Assembly (NCBI GenBank): GCA_018335765.1
Contig: JAGXRU010000158.1
Span: 1 to 6,047 of the forward strand
DNA from: Alkaliphilus sp.
GTDB lineage: Bacteria > Bacillota > Clostridia > Peptostreptococcales > Thermotaleaceae
DNA length: 6,047 bases
Direction of reading: 5' to 3'
Below the pieces are notes generated by a model. It saw only the letters and a list, made by a program, of their open reading frames with translations. It had not been told where the DNA came from and did no database searches. Of the stretch, positions 1-5,273 are shown in pieces. The first letter of the stretch is position 1; each line of letters opens with the position of its first letter. Both the position numbers and the translations under genes were made by a program.

Positions 1-1593
1 CTCATATTAAACAAGAGCCTAAATATAGCTATTTTATTAAGGGGAGAGGAGAATGAAACCATTTTTGCCACGGTACAAATGCCTTCTCTACTACCACGAT
101 TAGTAGAGGTACCTTCTAAAATACAAGGAAAAAAAATTTTTATTTTGTTGGAAGAGATTATCACAATGAATTTGAATACATTGTTTGATGGGACAGAAAT
201 TATTTGCTCCTATCCCTACAGAATAACAAGAAATGCTGATTTGGGTCTGGAAGAAGACGAAGCTGAAGACTTGCTCATGGAAATTGAAAAATCTTTAAAG
301 AAGAGAAAATGGGGAGCTGTCATAAGACTAGAAATAAAAAGAGGTATGGACAGTCGCCTTGTTCATATTTTAAAAGATTCGTTGGAGGTTCGTAAGGATG
401 ATATTTATTACATAAATGGTCCTATGGATTTGACGTTTTTGATGAAAATATATGACTTTGAAGGATACGAAAACCTTCGGTATTCAGTACATAAACCTAA
501 AACCTATTGGAGTTTATCAGAGGAAGAAGATATTTTTGACTCTATTTCAAAAACAGATATTTTTCTCCATCATCCCTATGATTCTTTTGATCCAGTAACC
601 GAATTTGTACAAAAAGCATCGGAGGACCCTAGTGTTCTAGCCATAAAACAGACACTGTATCGGGTTAGTGGGGACTCTCCTATTGTTAAGGCTTTGGCTC
701 ACGCAGCTGAAAGCGGTAAGGAAGTCACTGTATTGATAGAGGTAAAAGCAAGATTCGATGAAGAAAATAATATTTTATGGGCTAAAAAGCTTGAACAAGC
801 GGGCTGTAATGTAATCTATGGTCTGGTAGGACTAAAAACTCACGCTAAGATAATACTCGTGGTTAGAAAAGAACAAAATATAATTAAAAGATATATACAT
901 CTGGGAACAGGAAATTATAATGATATAACAGCTAAGTATTATACTGATATGGGATTGTTTACCTGTGATGAATACTTTGCTGAGGATGCCTCAACGGTAT
1001 TTAACATGCTGTCTGGATATTCCGAGAATCCTAGATGGCTGAAATTAGAGGCAGCTCCCATTGGATTGAGGGAAAAGTTTTTAACATTAATTAATAATGA
1101 AATGTGTCAGGCACAGCTAGGAAAAAAAGCAAGGATTATCGCCAAAATGAATTCCTTATCAGATCAAGAAATTATTACAGCATTGTATAAGGCTTCTGCT
1201 TTGGGAGTTAAGATTGATTTGATTGTTAGGGGTATCTGTTGTTTAAAGACAGGGATTCCTGGTGTGAGTGACAATATAACTGTCAGAAGTATTGTGGGAA
1301 GATTTTTAGAGCACAGCAGGATATTTTATTTTTTCAATAATGGCTTCGAAGACATCTATCTATCCAGTGCGGATTGGATGGCAAGAAATCTTGATCGAAG
1401 GGTTGAGTTGTTATTCCCTATTGAAAGCAATAAAATTAAGGATAGGATATGTAGGATACTAGATAAATTTTTAGAGGATAATGTGAAGGCTAGATTATTA
1501 GGTGCCGATGAAATATATCGCAAAGTTAACAGGAGAGGAAAAAAGTCCATGGATTCTCAAAGTTATTTTATAGAAGGTGAAGAAATTGAATAG
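1..1593 (+). CDS. ppk: Polyphosphate kinase 1, 5'-truncated by window edge
   Basis: Transfers the terminal phosphate of ATP to a growing inorganic polyphosphate chain, reversibly, through a phosphohistidine enzyme. The reading frame is open from base 1, and the residues before the first ATG at 79 (SLNIAILLRG, then ATVQMPSLLPRLVEVP across it) are family-like. That ATG is therefore internal and the true start lies upstream of the window. About 530 residues are present. Numbering from base 1, the Mg-binding arginines are R221 (TLYR) and R251 (KARFDE), the autophosphorylated histidine is H281 (LKTHAK), and the second conserved histidine is H438 (EHSRIF). Their spacings of 30, 30 and 157 equal those of E. 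coli R375, R405, H435 and H592 as I recall them. By that offset about 154 N-terminal residues are missing and the C1 and C2 phospholipase-D-like domains are whole. The stop TAG overlaps the start of the downstream phosphatase gene, indicating one operon. Its promoter is outside the window. The identification is firm. Confidence 0.97.
   Translation, partial: LILNKSLNIAILLRGEENETIFATVQMPSLLPRLVEVPSKIQGKKIFILLEEIITMNLNTLFDGTEIICSYPYRITRNADLGLEEDEAEDLLMEIEKSLKKRKWGAVIRLEIKRGMDSRLVHILKDSLEVRKDDIYYINGPMDLTFLMKIYDFEGYENLRYSVHKPKTYWSLSEEEDIFDSISKTDIFLHHPYDSFDPVTEFVQKASEDPSVLAIKQTLYRVSGDSPIVKALAHAAESGKEVTVLIEVKARFDEENNILWAKKLEQAGCNVIYGLVGLKTHAKIILVVRKEQNIIKRYIHLGTGNYNDITAKYYTDMGLFTCDEYFAEDASTVFNMLSGYSENPRWLKLEAAPIGLREKFLTLINNEMCQAQLGKKARIIAKMNSLSDQEIITALYKASALGVKIDLIVRGICCLKTGIPGVSDNITVRSIVGRFLEHSRIFYFFNNGFEDIYLSSADWMARNLDRRVELLFPIESNKIKDRICRILDKFLEDNVKARLLGADEIYRKVNRRGKKSMDSQSYFIEGEEIE
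1572..1580 (+). promoter_or_regulatory. Ribosome binding site of ppx, inside the ppk 3' end
   Basis: AGAAGGTGA lies within the last codons of ppk. It resembles the Gram-positive Shine-Dalgarno core GGAGGTGA. It overlaps the GTG at 1577 and so cannot serve that codon, but it stands 5 nt before the in-frame TTG at 1586 (8 nt counted from the end of AGAAGG). This decides the start choice for ppx and suggests translational coupling to ppk. Confidence 0.65.
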
Positions 1594-3121
1594 CAAAAAA
1601 GTAGCGATTATTGATGTGGGATCTAACTCAATTAGAATAATTATTATGAAGATTTATGAAAACGGTTCTTATAAAATGATAGACCAAGGAAAGGAAATGG
1701 TAAGGCTAAGTGAAAATATGGGAGCAGATAGGACTTTGAAATCCGAGCCAATTCAGAGAACGATACACACACTAAATATGTTTAAAAGCCTTATAGATTC
1801 TCAACAGGTTGACAAGACATATGTTTTCGCCACAGCCGCTGTAAGGAATGCAAGCAATAGTGAGGAATTTTTGAATAAAATAAAGAATGAAACTGGCTTT
1901 GATATCAAAGTAATTTCTGGGGAAGACGAAGCTTATTATGACTACTTAGGGGTTATAAATACCATGTCAATAAATGATTTTGTTATTATTGATGTGGGGG
2001 GAGGAAGTACAGAACTAGTTTGGGTTCGGGATAGAGAATTGATAGAATCTGTTAGCATTCCTTATGGTGCTGTCAGTCTAAGTGAAATGTTTATAGGAAA
2101 AGAGAAGTATTCACAGGAAAAACCAGAAAAAATATATAAGTTTTTTATGGATCAATTAAAGACTGTAAAATGGTTCAAAAATACAAAAAAGCTTCCGCTT
2201 GTAGGATTGGGAGGTTCTGTAAGAACCCTTGCAAAGATAGATAGAAAAAGAATAGGCTTTCCTTTGGAGAGCTTGCATAACTATCAAATGACCATAAAAG
2301 AGGTTAATAACGCCTATGAAGAAGTAATTAAAGCACAGGACAACGAAGAAAGAAATAAAATTCCGGGAGTAGGTAAGGAACGTGCAGATATAATTGTAGG
2401 AGGCTTAGTCCCTGTCAAGGCTGTTTTGAATTGCATGAAAACAGACCGACTCATTATTAGTGGTAATGGCTTGCGAGAAGGGGTTTTTTATAAGCATTAT
2501 CTTGAAGAATTCGGCGAAGATAAGACAAGAATTGATGATGTGCTTTATCACAGCGTGGAGAATATATTACATAATTATGAAATTAATAAAGAACATGCCA
2601 AACATGTAGAAAAACTGGCATTGTCCATATTTGATCAGACTTGTGATATCCACAAAATGGGAAAAGGAGAGAGGAAACTATTGTCGGTTAGTGCTTTGCT
2701 TCACGATATAGGTATGTATGTCGATTACTACAATCATCATAGGCACAGTTTTTATTTGCTTTTGAATTCAAGAATTAATGGTTTGAGAAACAGGGAATTG
2801 GTAATGTGCGCAATTATTGTAGGTATGCATAGGAACATGGAATTCAAAACTGACTGGAAGGATTACGGTATGCTTATGAATAGGTTGGACTATAAAAAAG
2901 TTTGTCAGTTGGCAGTATTCTTAAGAATAAGTGAAATGCTAGATAGAAATGAATCCGGTAGTGTAGAAAAATTATTTTGCATTATAACAGATAAGCAAAT
3001 ACAGATCTCTCTGAAGGCTATAAACTCACCTGAACTTGAAATATTGGCAGCCATGAAGAGCAATGTGGAATTTGAAAAAAACTTTAGAAGAAAATTAAGT
3101 ATTATACAAGTAGTTGAATAA
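1586..3121 (+). CDS. ppx: Exopolyphosphatase / GppA-type phosphatase with C-terminal HD domain
   Basis: Member of the Ppx/GppA family (actin-like ATPase fold), which removes terminal phosphate from polyphosphate and in some members from pppGpp. With the TTG start it has 511 residues. The N-terminal half shows the phosphate loop VAIIDVGSNSIR (6-17), ATAAVRNASN, SGEDEAYYDYLGV with the likely catalytic glutamate E115, VIIDVGGGSTE with E143, GLGGSVRTLAKI, and ISGNGLREGVFY closing the phosphatase module. The C-terminal part is HD-like: LLHDIG with H373-D374, HHRHSFYLL and IVGMHR. This matches long, two-module Ppx proteins rather than the short form. An alternative GTG start at 1577 adds three residues but has no properly spaced ribosome binding site. 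The gene overlaps ppk by 8 nt (17 nt with the GTG), so maker and breaker of polyphosphate are in one transcript. Whether the main substrate is polyphosphate or pppGpp cannot be read from sequence; the ppk linkage favours polyphosphate. Confidence 0.93.
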   Translation: MNSKKVAIIDVGSNSIRIIIMKIYENGSYKMIDQGKEMVRLSENMGADRTLKSEPIQRTIHTLNMFKSLIDSQQVDKTYVFATAAVRNASNSEEFLNKIKNETGFDIKVISGEDEAYYDYLGVINTMSINDFVIIDVGGGSTELVWVRDRELIESVSIPYGAVSLSEMFIGKEKYSQEKPEKIYKFFMDQLKTVKWFKNTKKLPLVGLGGSVRTLAKIDRKRIGFPLESLHNYQMTIKEVNNAYEEVIKAQDNEERNKIPGVGKERADIIVGGLVPVKAVLNCMKTDRLIISGNGLREGVFYKHYLEEFGEDKTRIDDVLYHSVENILHNYEINKEHAKHVEKLALSIFDQTCDIHKMGKGERKLLSVSALLHDIGMYVDYYNHHRHSFYLLLNSRINGLRNRELVMCAIIVGMHRNMEFKTDWKDYGMLMNRLDYKKVCQLAVFLRISEMLDRNESGSVEKLFCIITDKQIQISLKAINSPELEILAAMKSNVEFEKNFRRKLSIIQVVE

Positions 3122-3131
3122 GAAATACTAG

Positions 3132-3146
3132 AGCATTTTTTATGCT
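3132..3146. repeat. Small inverted repeat after ppx (AGCAT/ATGCT)
   Basis: AGCAT, five T, then ATGCT forms a 5-bp hairpin 10 nt after the ppx stop. It is too short and AT-rich, and lacks a following T-tract on the + strand, so it is weak as a terminator by itself. It may assist the stronger hairpin that follows. Confidence 0.3.
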
Positions 3147-3163
3147 AAATAATGAAAATATAA

Positions 3164-3188
3164 GCCCTCATATGTAATGTATGAGGGC
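3164..3188. terminator. Hairpin terminator between convergent ppx and nhaC
   Basis: GCCCTCATA (3164-3172) and TATGAGGGC (3180-3188) form a perfect 9-bp stem with a 7-nt loop. It lies 42 nt after the ppx stop and 12 nt after the nhaC stop. Read leftward (for nhaC), the stem is followed by the T-rich TTATATTTTC. Read rightward (for ppx), no T-tract follows directly. It is therefore best as the nhaC terminator and may work less well in the other direction. Confidence 0.7.
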
Positions 3189-3200
3189 CTATATGCAATG

Positions 3201-4604
3201 TTATTGAGTTTTTTGAGCGCCTTCCTCTGGAAGATATTCCATGGTAATGCCAGTATAACCATAAAACACAGAAATAATAGGGTTTATCAAATTCAAGAAT
3301 GCATAAGGCAGATATGCAAATGGGTGAACACCCAATGTACTCATCATAAAGGCACCGCAGGTATTCCACGGGATCAGAGCTGATGATAAAGTACCTGCAT
3401 CTTCTAATACCCTTGACAGGTTTTTAGGATGTAAACGTTTTTCATCATACATCGGCTTGAACATTCTTCCAGGAAGTACTAATGACAAATATTGATCTCC
3501 GGCTACAATGTTTACAAAGATACAAGTGCAGACTGTCGACAGTACTAAAGAACCTGTACTCTTGGCAAAAGAAAGAATCTTTTCGGCAATTGCCTGAAGC
3601 ATACCGGTACTTTCCATTACACCGCCAAAGGACATAGCTATTAAGATCAGAGAAACAGTCCACATCATACCATCAAGACCACCACGACTTAACAGATAAT
3701 CAACAGCTTCTATACCACTTTCAGAAACATATCCGTAATGAGCAGCATCTATAATAGCACTCATTCCAGCCCCTTGGAATATGGCGGCAAAGGCGCCTCC
3801 TAATACTACTCCGCCTATCAATCCGGGAATAGCAGGAACCTTTAAAACTACCATTATAATAACTGCTATTGGTGGAATTAAAAGCAAAGGACTAATGGTG
3901 AATTGTGCTGACATAGCTCCTAACAATTCATTGATTGCTGTTACATCTAATTCTTTGCCGGCATATCTCATACCAAGTATTCCATATAGGACAAGTGCTA
4001 TCACTAAACTCGGTCCAGTGGTGAAAAACATGTGTCTTACATGGTCAAACAGGTTCGCACCAGCCATGGCAGGTGCTAGATTTGTTGTATCAGACAGAGG
4101 AGACATTTTGTCACCAAAGTATGCACCGGATACTATTGCACCGGCAACCATCGGCAAAGGTATACCAAGACCGCCTCCAACTCCTATTAGAGCTATACCG
4201 ACTGTTCCTGCAGTTGTCCAAGAACTGCCAGTTGCCAGAGAAACGATGCAACAGAGGATACAGGCAGCTAAAAGGAATATTCCGGGAGACAATATTTGAA
4301 GCCCATAATAAATCATAGTAGGCACAACACCGGCTACTATCCAAGTGCCTATAATAGAACCAATAATTGCCAGTATAAGAATTGCCTGCATAGACATTCT
4401 GATGGTATTAAGCATACCGTTTTCAATGTCTTGCCACTTGTGTCCCGCTCTGATTGCGACAATCGCTGCAAAAACTGCTGCAGCCATAATCGGCATATGT
4501 GGATCTCCGCCCCACAATGTCAGAGTAGCTATTAATCCTGCAACCAGAAATGCGATTACCAACATAGCTGCTCCAAATGTAATCTTTCTTGCCGTTTTTT
4601 CCAT
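3201..4604 (-). CDS. nhaC: NhaC-family Na+/H+ antiporter-like secondary transporter
   Basis: Integral membrane secondary transporter of the NhaC family (Na_H_antiporter fold, relatives include Na+/H+ antiporter NhaC and malate/lactate antiporter MleN). It has 467 residues, the usual family length. About ten to twelve hydrophobic segments are visible, for example around 9-30, 36-51, 73-95, 107-124, 132-160, 197-211, 239-254, 258-277, 313-329, 350-368 and 428-449. Family signatures are GSSWTTAGTVG (126-136), SGAYFGDKMSPLSDTTNLAP (159-178), GDQYLSLVLPGRMF (369-382) and EDAGTLSSALIPWNTCG (401-417). The ATG at 4604 is chosen because AGGAGG stands 8 nt before it; a farther ATG at 4670 would add 22 residues without a good ribosome binding site and would start inside the promoter. 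The gene stands alone, convergent with ppx and divergent from lysA. The substrate is unproven: Na+/H+ exchange, a carboxylate exchange as in MleN, or an amino acid, since some NhaC-superfamily members (LysW) have been proposed as lysine transporters. Confidence 0.9.
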   Translation of the reverse strand: MEKTARKITFGAAMLVIAFLVAGLIATLTLWGGDPHMPIMAAAVFAAIVAIRAGHKWQDIENGMLNTIRMSMQAILILAIIGSIIGTWIVAGVVPTMIYYGLQILSPGIFLLAACILCCIVSLATGSSWTTAGTVGIALIGVGGGLGIPLPMVAGAIVSGAYFGDKMSPLSDTTNLAPAMAGANLFDHVRHMFFTTGPSLVIALVLYGILGMRYAGKELDVTAINELLGAMSAQFTISPLLLIPPIAVIIMVVLKVPAIPGLIGGVVLGGAFAAIFQGAGMSAIIDAAHYGYVSESGIEAVDYLLSRGGLDGMMWTVSLILIAMSFGGVMESTGMLQAIAEKILSFAKSTGSLVLSTVCTCIFVNIVAGDQYLSLVLPGRMFKPMYDEKRLHPKNLSRVLEDAGTLSSALIPWNTCGAFMMSTLGVHPFAYLPYAFLNLINPIISVFYGYTGITMEYLPEEGAQKTQ

Positions 4605-4612
4605 AAAATAAT

Positions 4613-4618
4613 CCTCCT
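4613..4618 (-). promoter_or_regulatory. Ribosome binding site of nhaC
   Basis: On the - strand AGGAGG is separated by 8 nt from the ATG at 4604. It is a full-strength Shine-Dalgarno sequence and fixes the start at MEKTARK, excluding the upstream in-frame ATG. Confidence 0.85.
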
Positions 4619-4629
4619 CTTTTATAAAA

Positions 4630-4645
4630 TGATAATGAATTATAA
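4630..4645. promoter_or_regulatory. Fur/PerR-like AT-rich dyad in the nhaC leader (weak)
   Basis: TGATAAT, two bases, ATTATAA forms an imperfect 7-2-7 dyad between the predicted transcription start and the ribosome binding site of nhaC. Fur-family boxes are normally 7-1-7 (TGATAAT-N-ATTATCA or TTATAAT-N-ATTATAA), so the spacing is off by one and one arm is mismatched. In AT-rich DNA this can arise by chance. Confidence 0.2.
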
Positions 4646-4656
4646 AAACTACACCA

Positions 4657-4686
4657 AGTATAACATACATGCTGTATGCATTTCAA
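4657..4686 (-). promoter_or_regulatory. Predicted sigma-A promoter of nhaC
   Basis: Read on the - strand, TTGAAA (4686-4681) is followed after 18 bp by TATACT (4662-4657); with TTATAC as the -10 box the spacer is 17 bp. Transcription would start near 4650, giving a leader of about 46 nt, too short for a riboswitch. A 15-bp palindrome fills most of the spacer. Confidence 0.65.
4664..4678. promoter_or_regulatory. 15-bp palindrome, candidate operator in nhaC promoter spacer
   Basis: CATACA-TGC-TGTATG is a perfect inverted repeat with 6-bp arms and a 3-bp centre. It lies between the -35 and -10 boxes of the nhaC promoter, where a bound dimeric regulator would block RNA polymerase. I do not recognise it as the site of a specific regulator. 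It is distinct from the AT-rich dyad in the leader. Confidence 0.45.
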
Positions 4687-4890
4687 TAAATGGTAGAATT
4701 TTGTGATAAAATAGAAGCCCTGAATATACTGATTTGCAGCATGTTGTGGGAGTGAGCAGTTATAAATATGCAAAAGATTGATAAATATATGTCATAAATA
4801 TTCTATTTAGAGCATTGCTTTTCTTTTTCTTTCATTCACAATTAATAAAATGGCTTATGAATATCAGCTAGACATAGCAGAGAAATTTGA
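4687..4890. other. Intergenic stretch without a recognised gene
   Basis: About 200 bp between the divergent nhaC and lysA promoters. All three frames on both strands are broken often. The longest short frames starting with ATG on the + strand are a 21-codon one from 4690 and a 14-codon one from 4850, neither with a ribosome binding site. There is a pyrimidine-rich run at about 4814-4837 (TTGCTTTTCTTTTTCTTTCATTC region). I see no convincing RNA structure or further promoter here. Confidence 0.6.
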
Positions 4891-4919
4891 TTGACAATAA
4901 TAGCCATGAGTGTTAAGAT
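4891..4919 (+). promoter_or_regulatory. Sigma-A promoter of the lysA leader
   Basis: A perfect -35 box TTGACA (4891-4896), a 17-bp spacer, and the -10 box TAAGAT (4914-4919, one mismatch from TATAAT). The transcription start is expected near 4926, about 29 nt before the first base of the riboswitch P1 helix and about 348 nt before the lysA start. Confidence 0.85.
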
Positions 4920-4954
4920 ACATAGAAATAAATATTTATACTTAAAAGCTATAT

Positions 4955-5143
4955 TGTGTTATAGAGGCTGCGATGAATCATAAGTATCACGCTAGATATC
5001 TAGGGATATTTTGGATAGTGTGAGAAAGGGATCATCGCCGAAGCAGATAGGATCCCTAGACCTACTCTGTTGGGACCATACTGAATAAGTATGGTACTGT
5101 CGCTGAAGATTACCCAGATCTTCGGTGGGCGCGCTATCTCACA
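4955..5143 (+). ncRNA. Lysine riboswitch (L-box) aptamer
   Basis: Binds lysine and controls lysA transcription in cis. Conserved blocks are ATAGAGG (4961-4967), AAGTAT (4982-4987), GAAAGG (near 5024-5029), TCGCCGAAG (from 5035), ACTGTCGC (5096-5103) and GCGCTATCTC (5131-5140). Helices that can be drawn: P1 TGTG..ATAG with CTAT..CACA (4955-4964/5134-5143, with a 2x2 mismatch); P2 base GCGATGA with TCATCGC; P2 upper TCACGCTA (4987-4994) with TAGTGTGA (5016-5023); P3 CAGA-TAGG with CCTA-CTCTG; P4 ACCATACT (5075-5082) with AGTATGGT (5088-5095); P5 CTGAAGAT (5103-5110) with ATCTTCGG (5118-5125). Loop L2 CTAGGG (5000-5005) is the exact complement of L3 CCCTAG (5054-5059), the known kissing contact of this class. 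AGTA and GAAAGG face each other at the base of upper P2 as the loop-E-like turn. The junction around AGAGG has an apparent extra base. Class assignment is firm. Confidence 0.95.
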
Positions 5144-5195
5144 AGGGGTAAAAGCTGTATTCTGATGTCTGTTAAGCAGCCGTGAGTACCTTTTG
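5142..5195 (+). promoter_or_regulatory. Antiterminator helices of the lysA riboswitch
   Basis: CAAGGGGTA (5142-5150) can pair with TACCTTTTG (5187-5195), 9 bp with two G-U pairs, and GCTG (5154-5157) with CAGC (5177-5180) on the inner side. The first helix takes bases from the 3' strand of P1 and the second takes the 5' strand of the terminator. Lysine binding, which stabilises P1, should therefore release the terminator strand, making this an OFF switch. This is drawn by eye; no folding energy was computed. Confidence 0.65.
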
Positions 5196-5222
5196 CTCTC
5201 TGGCTGCTTTTCTATATTTTTT
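5174..5222 (+). terminator. Intrinsic terminator of the lysA riboswitch
   Basis: AAGCAGCC (5174-5181) pairs perfectly with GGCTGCTT (5202-5209), 8 bp around a 20-nt loop, followed by TTTT (5208-5211) and a second run of six T (5217-5222). It lies between the aptamer and lysA and is the expression platform. Its 5' arm is shared with the antiterminator. Confidence 0.9.
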
Positions 5223-5258
5223 ATTCTTAATGTGGTTGCAACTTAGTACAGTTGTTAG

Positions 5259-5264
5259 AAGGAG
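5259..5264 (+). promoter_or_regulatory. Ribosome binding site of lysA
   Basis: AAGGAG lies 9 nt before the GTG at 5274. An in-frame ATG at 5265 directly abuts this motif and is too close to be used, and the in-frame ATG at 5292 is too far. The motif therefore selects the GTG start. Confidence 0.8.
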
Positions 5265-5273
5265 ATGAAGACT

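Noticed and set aside
79..81. ATG at 79 as the start of ppk
   Set aside because: The frame is open back to base 1 and the upstream residues (SLNIAILLRG, then FATVQ) continue the PPK1 alignment, so this methionine is internal.
3781..4299. Long open frame of 172 codons on the + strand inside nhaC
   Set aside because: It is antisense to a clear membrane protein gene, shows no ribosome binding site or family-like sequence, and is rich in alanine and proline as expected from the reverse of a hydrophobic gene.
4605..4670. 22-residue N-terminal extension of the NhaC-family protein starting at 4670
   Set aside because: It has no ribosome binding site, lies across the predicted -10 box, and is not needed for family length; the ATG at 4604 has AGGAGG at 8 nt.
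4690..4755. 21-codon frame MVEFCDKIEALNILICSMLWE on the + strand
   Set aside because: It has no ribosome binding site and no promoter, and begins just beyond the opposite-strand nhaC -35 box.
4850..4894. 14-codon frame MAYEYQLDIAEKFD in front of the lysA promoter
   Set aside because: It has no Shine-Dalgarno sequence, ends inside the -35 box of the lysA promoter, and would need an unseen promoter.
5239..5254. Hairpin CAACT/AGTTG just before the lysA ribosome binding site
   Set aside because: It is a 5-bp AT-rich stem that does not cover the Shine-Dalgarno sequence and has no clear pairing with the riboswitch; a role in translation is not supported.
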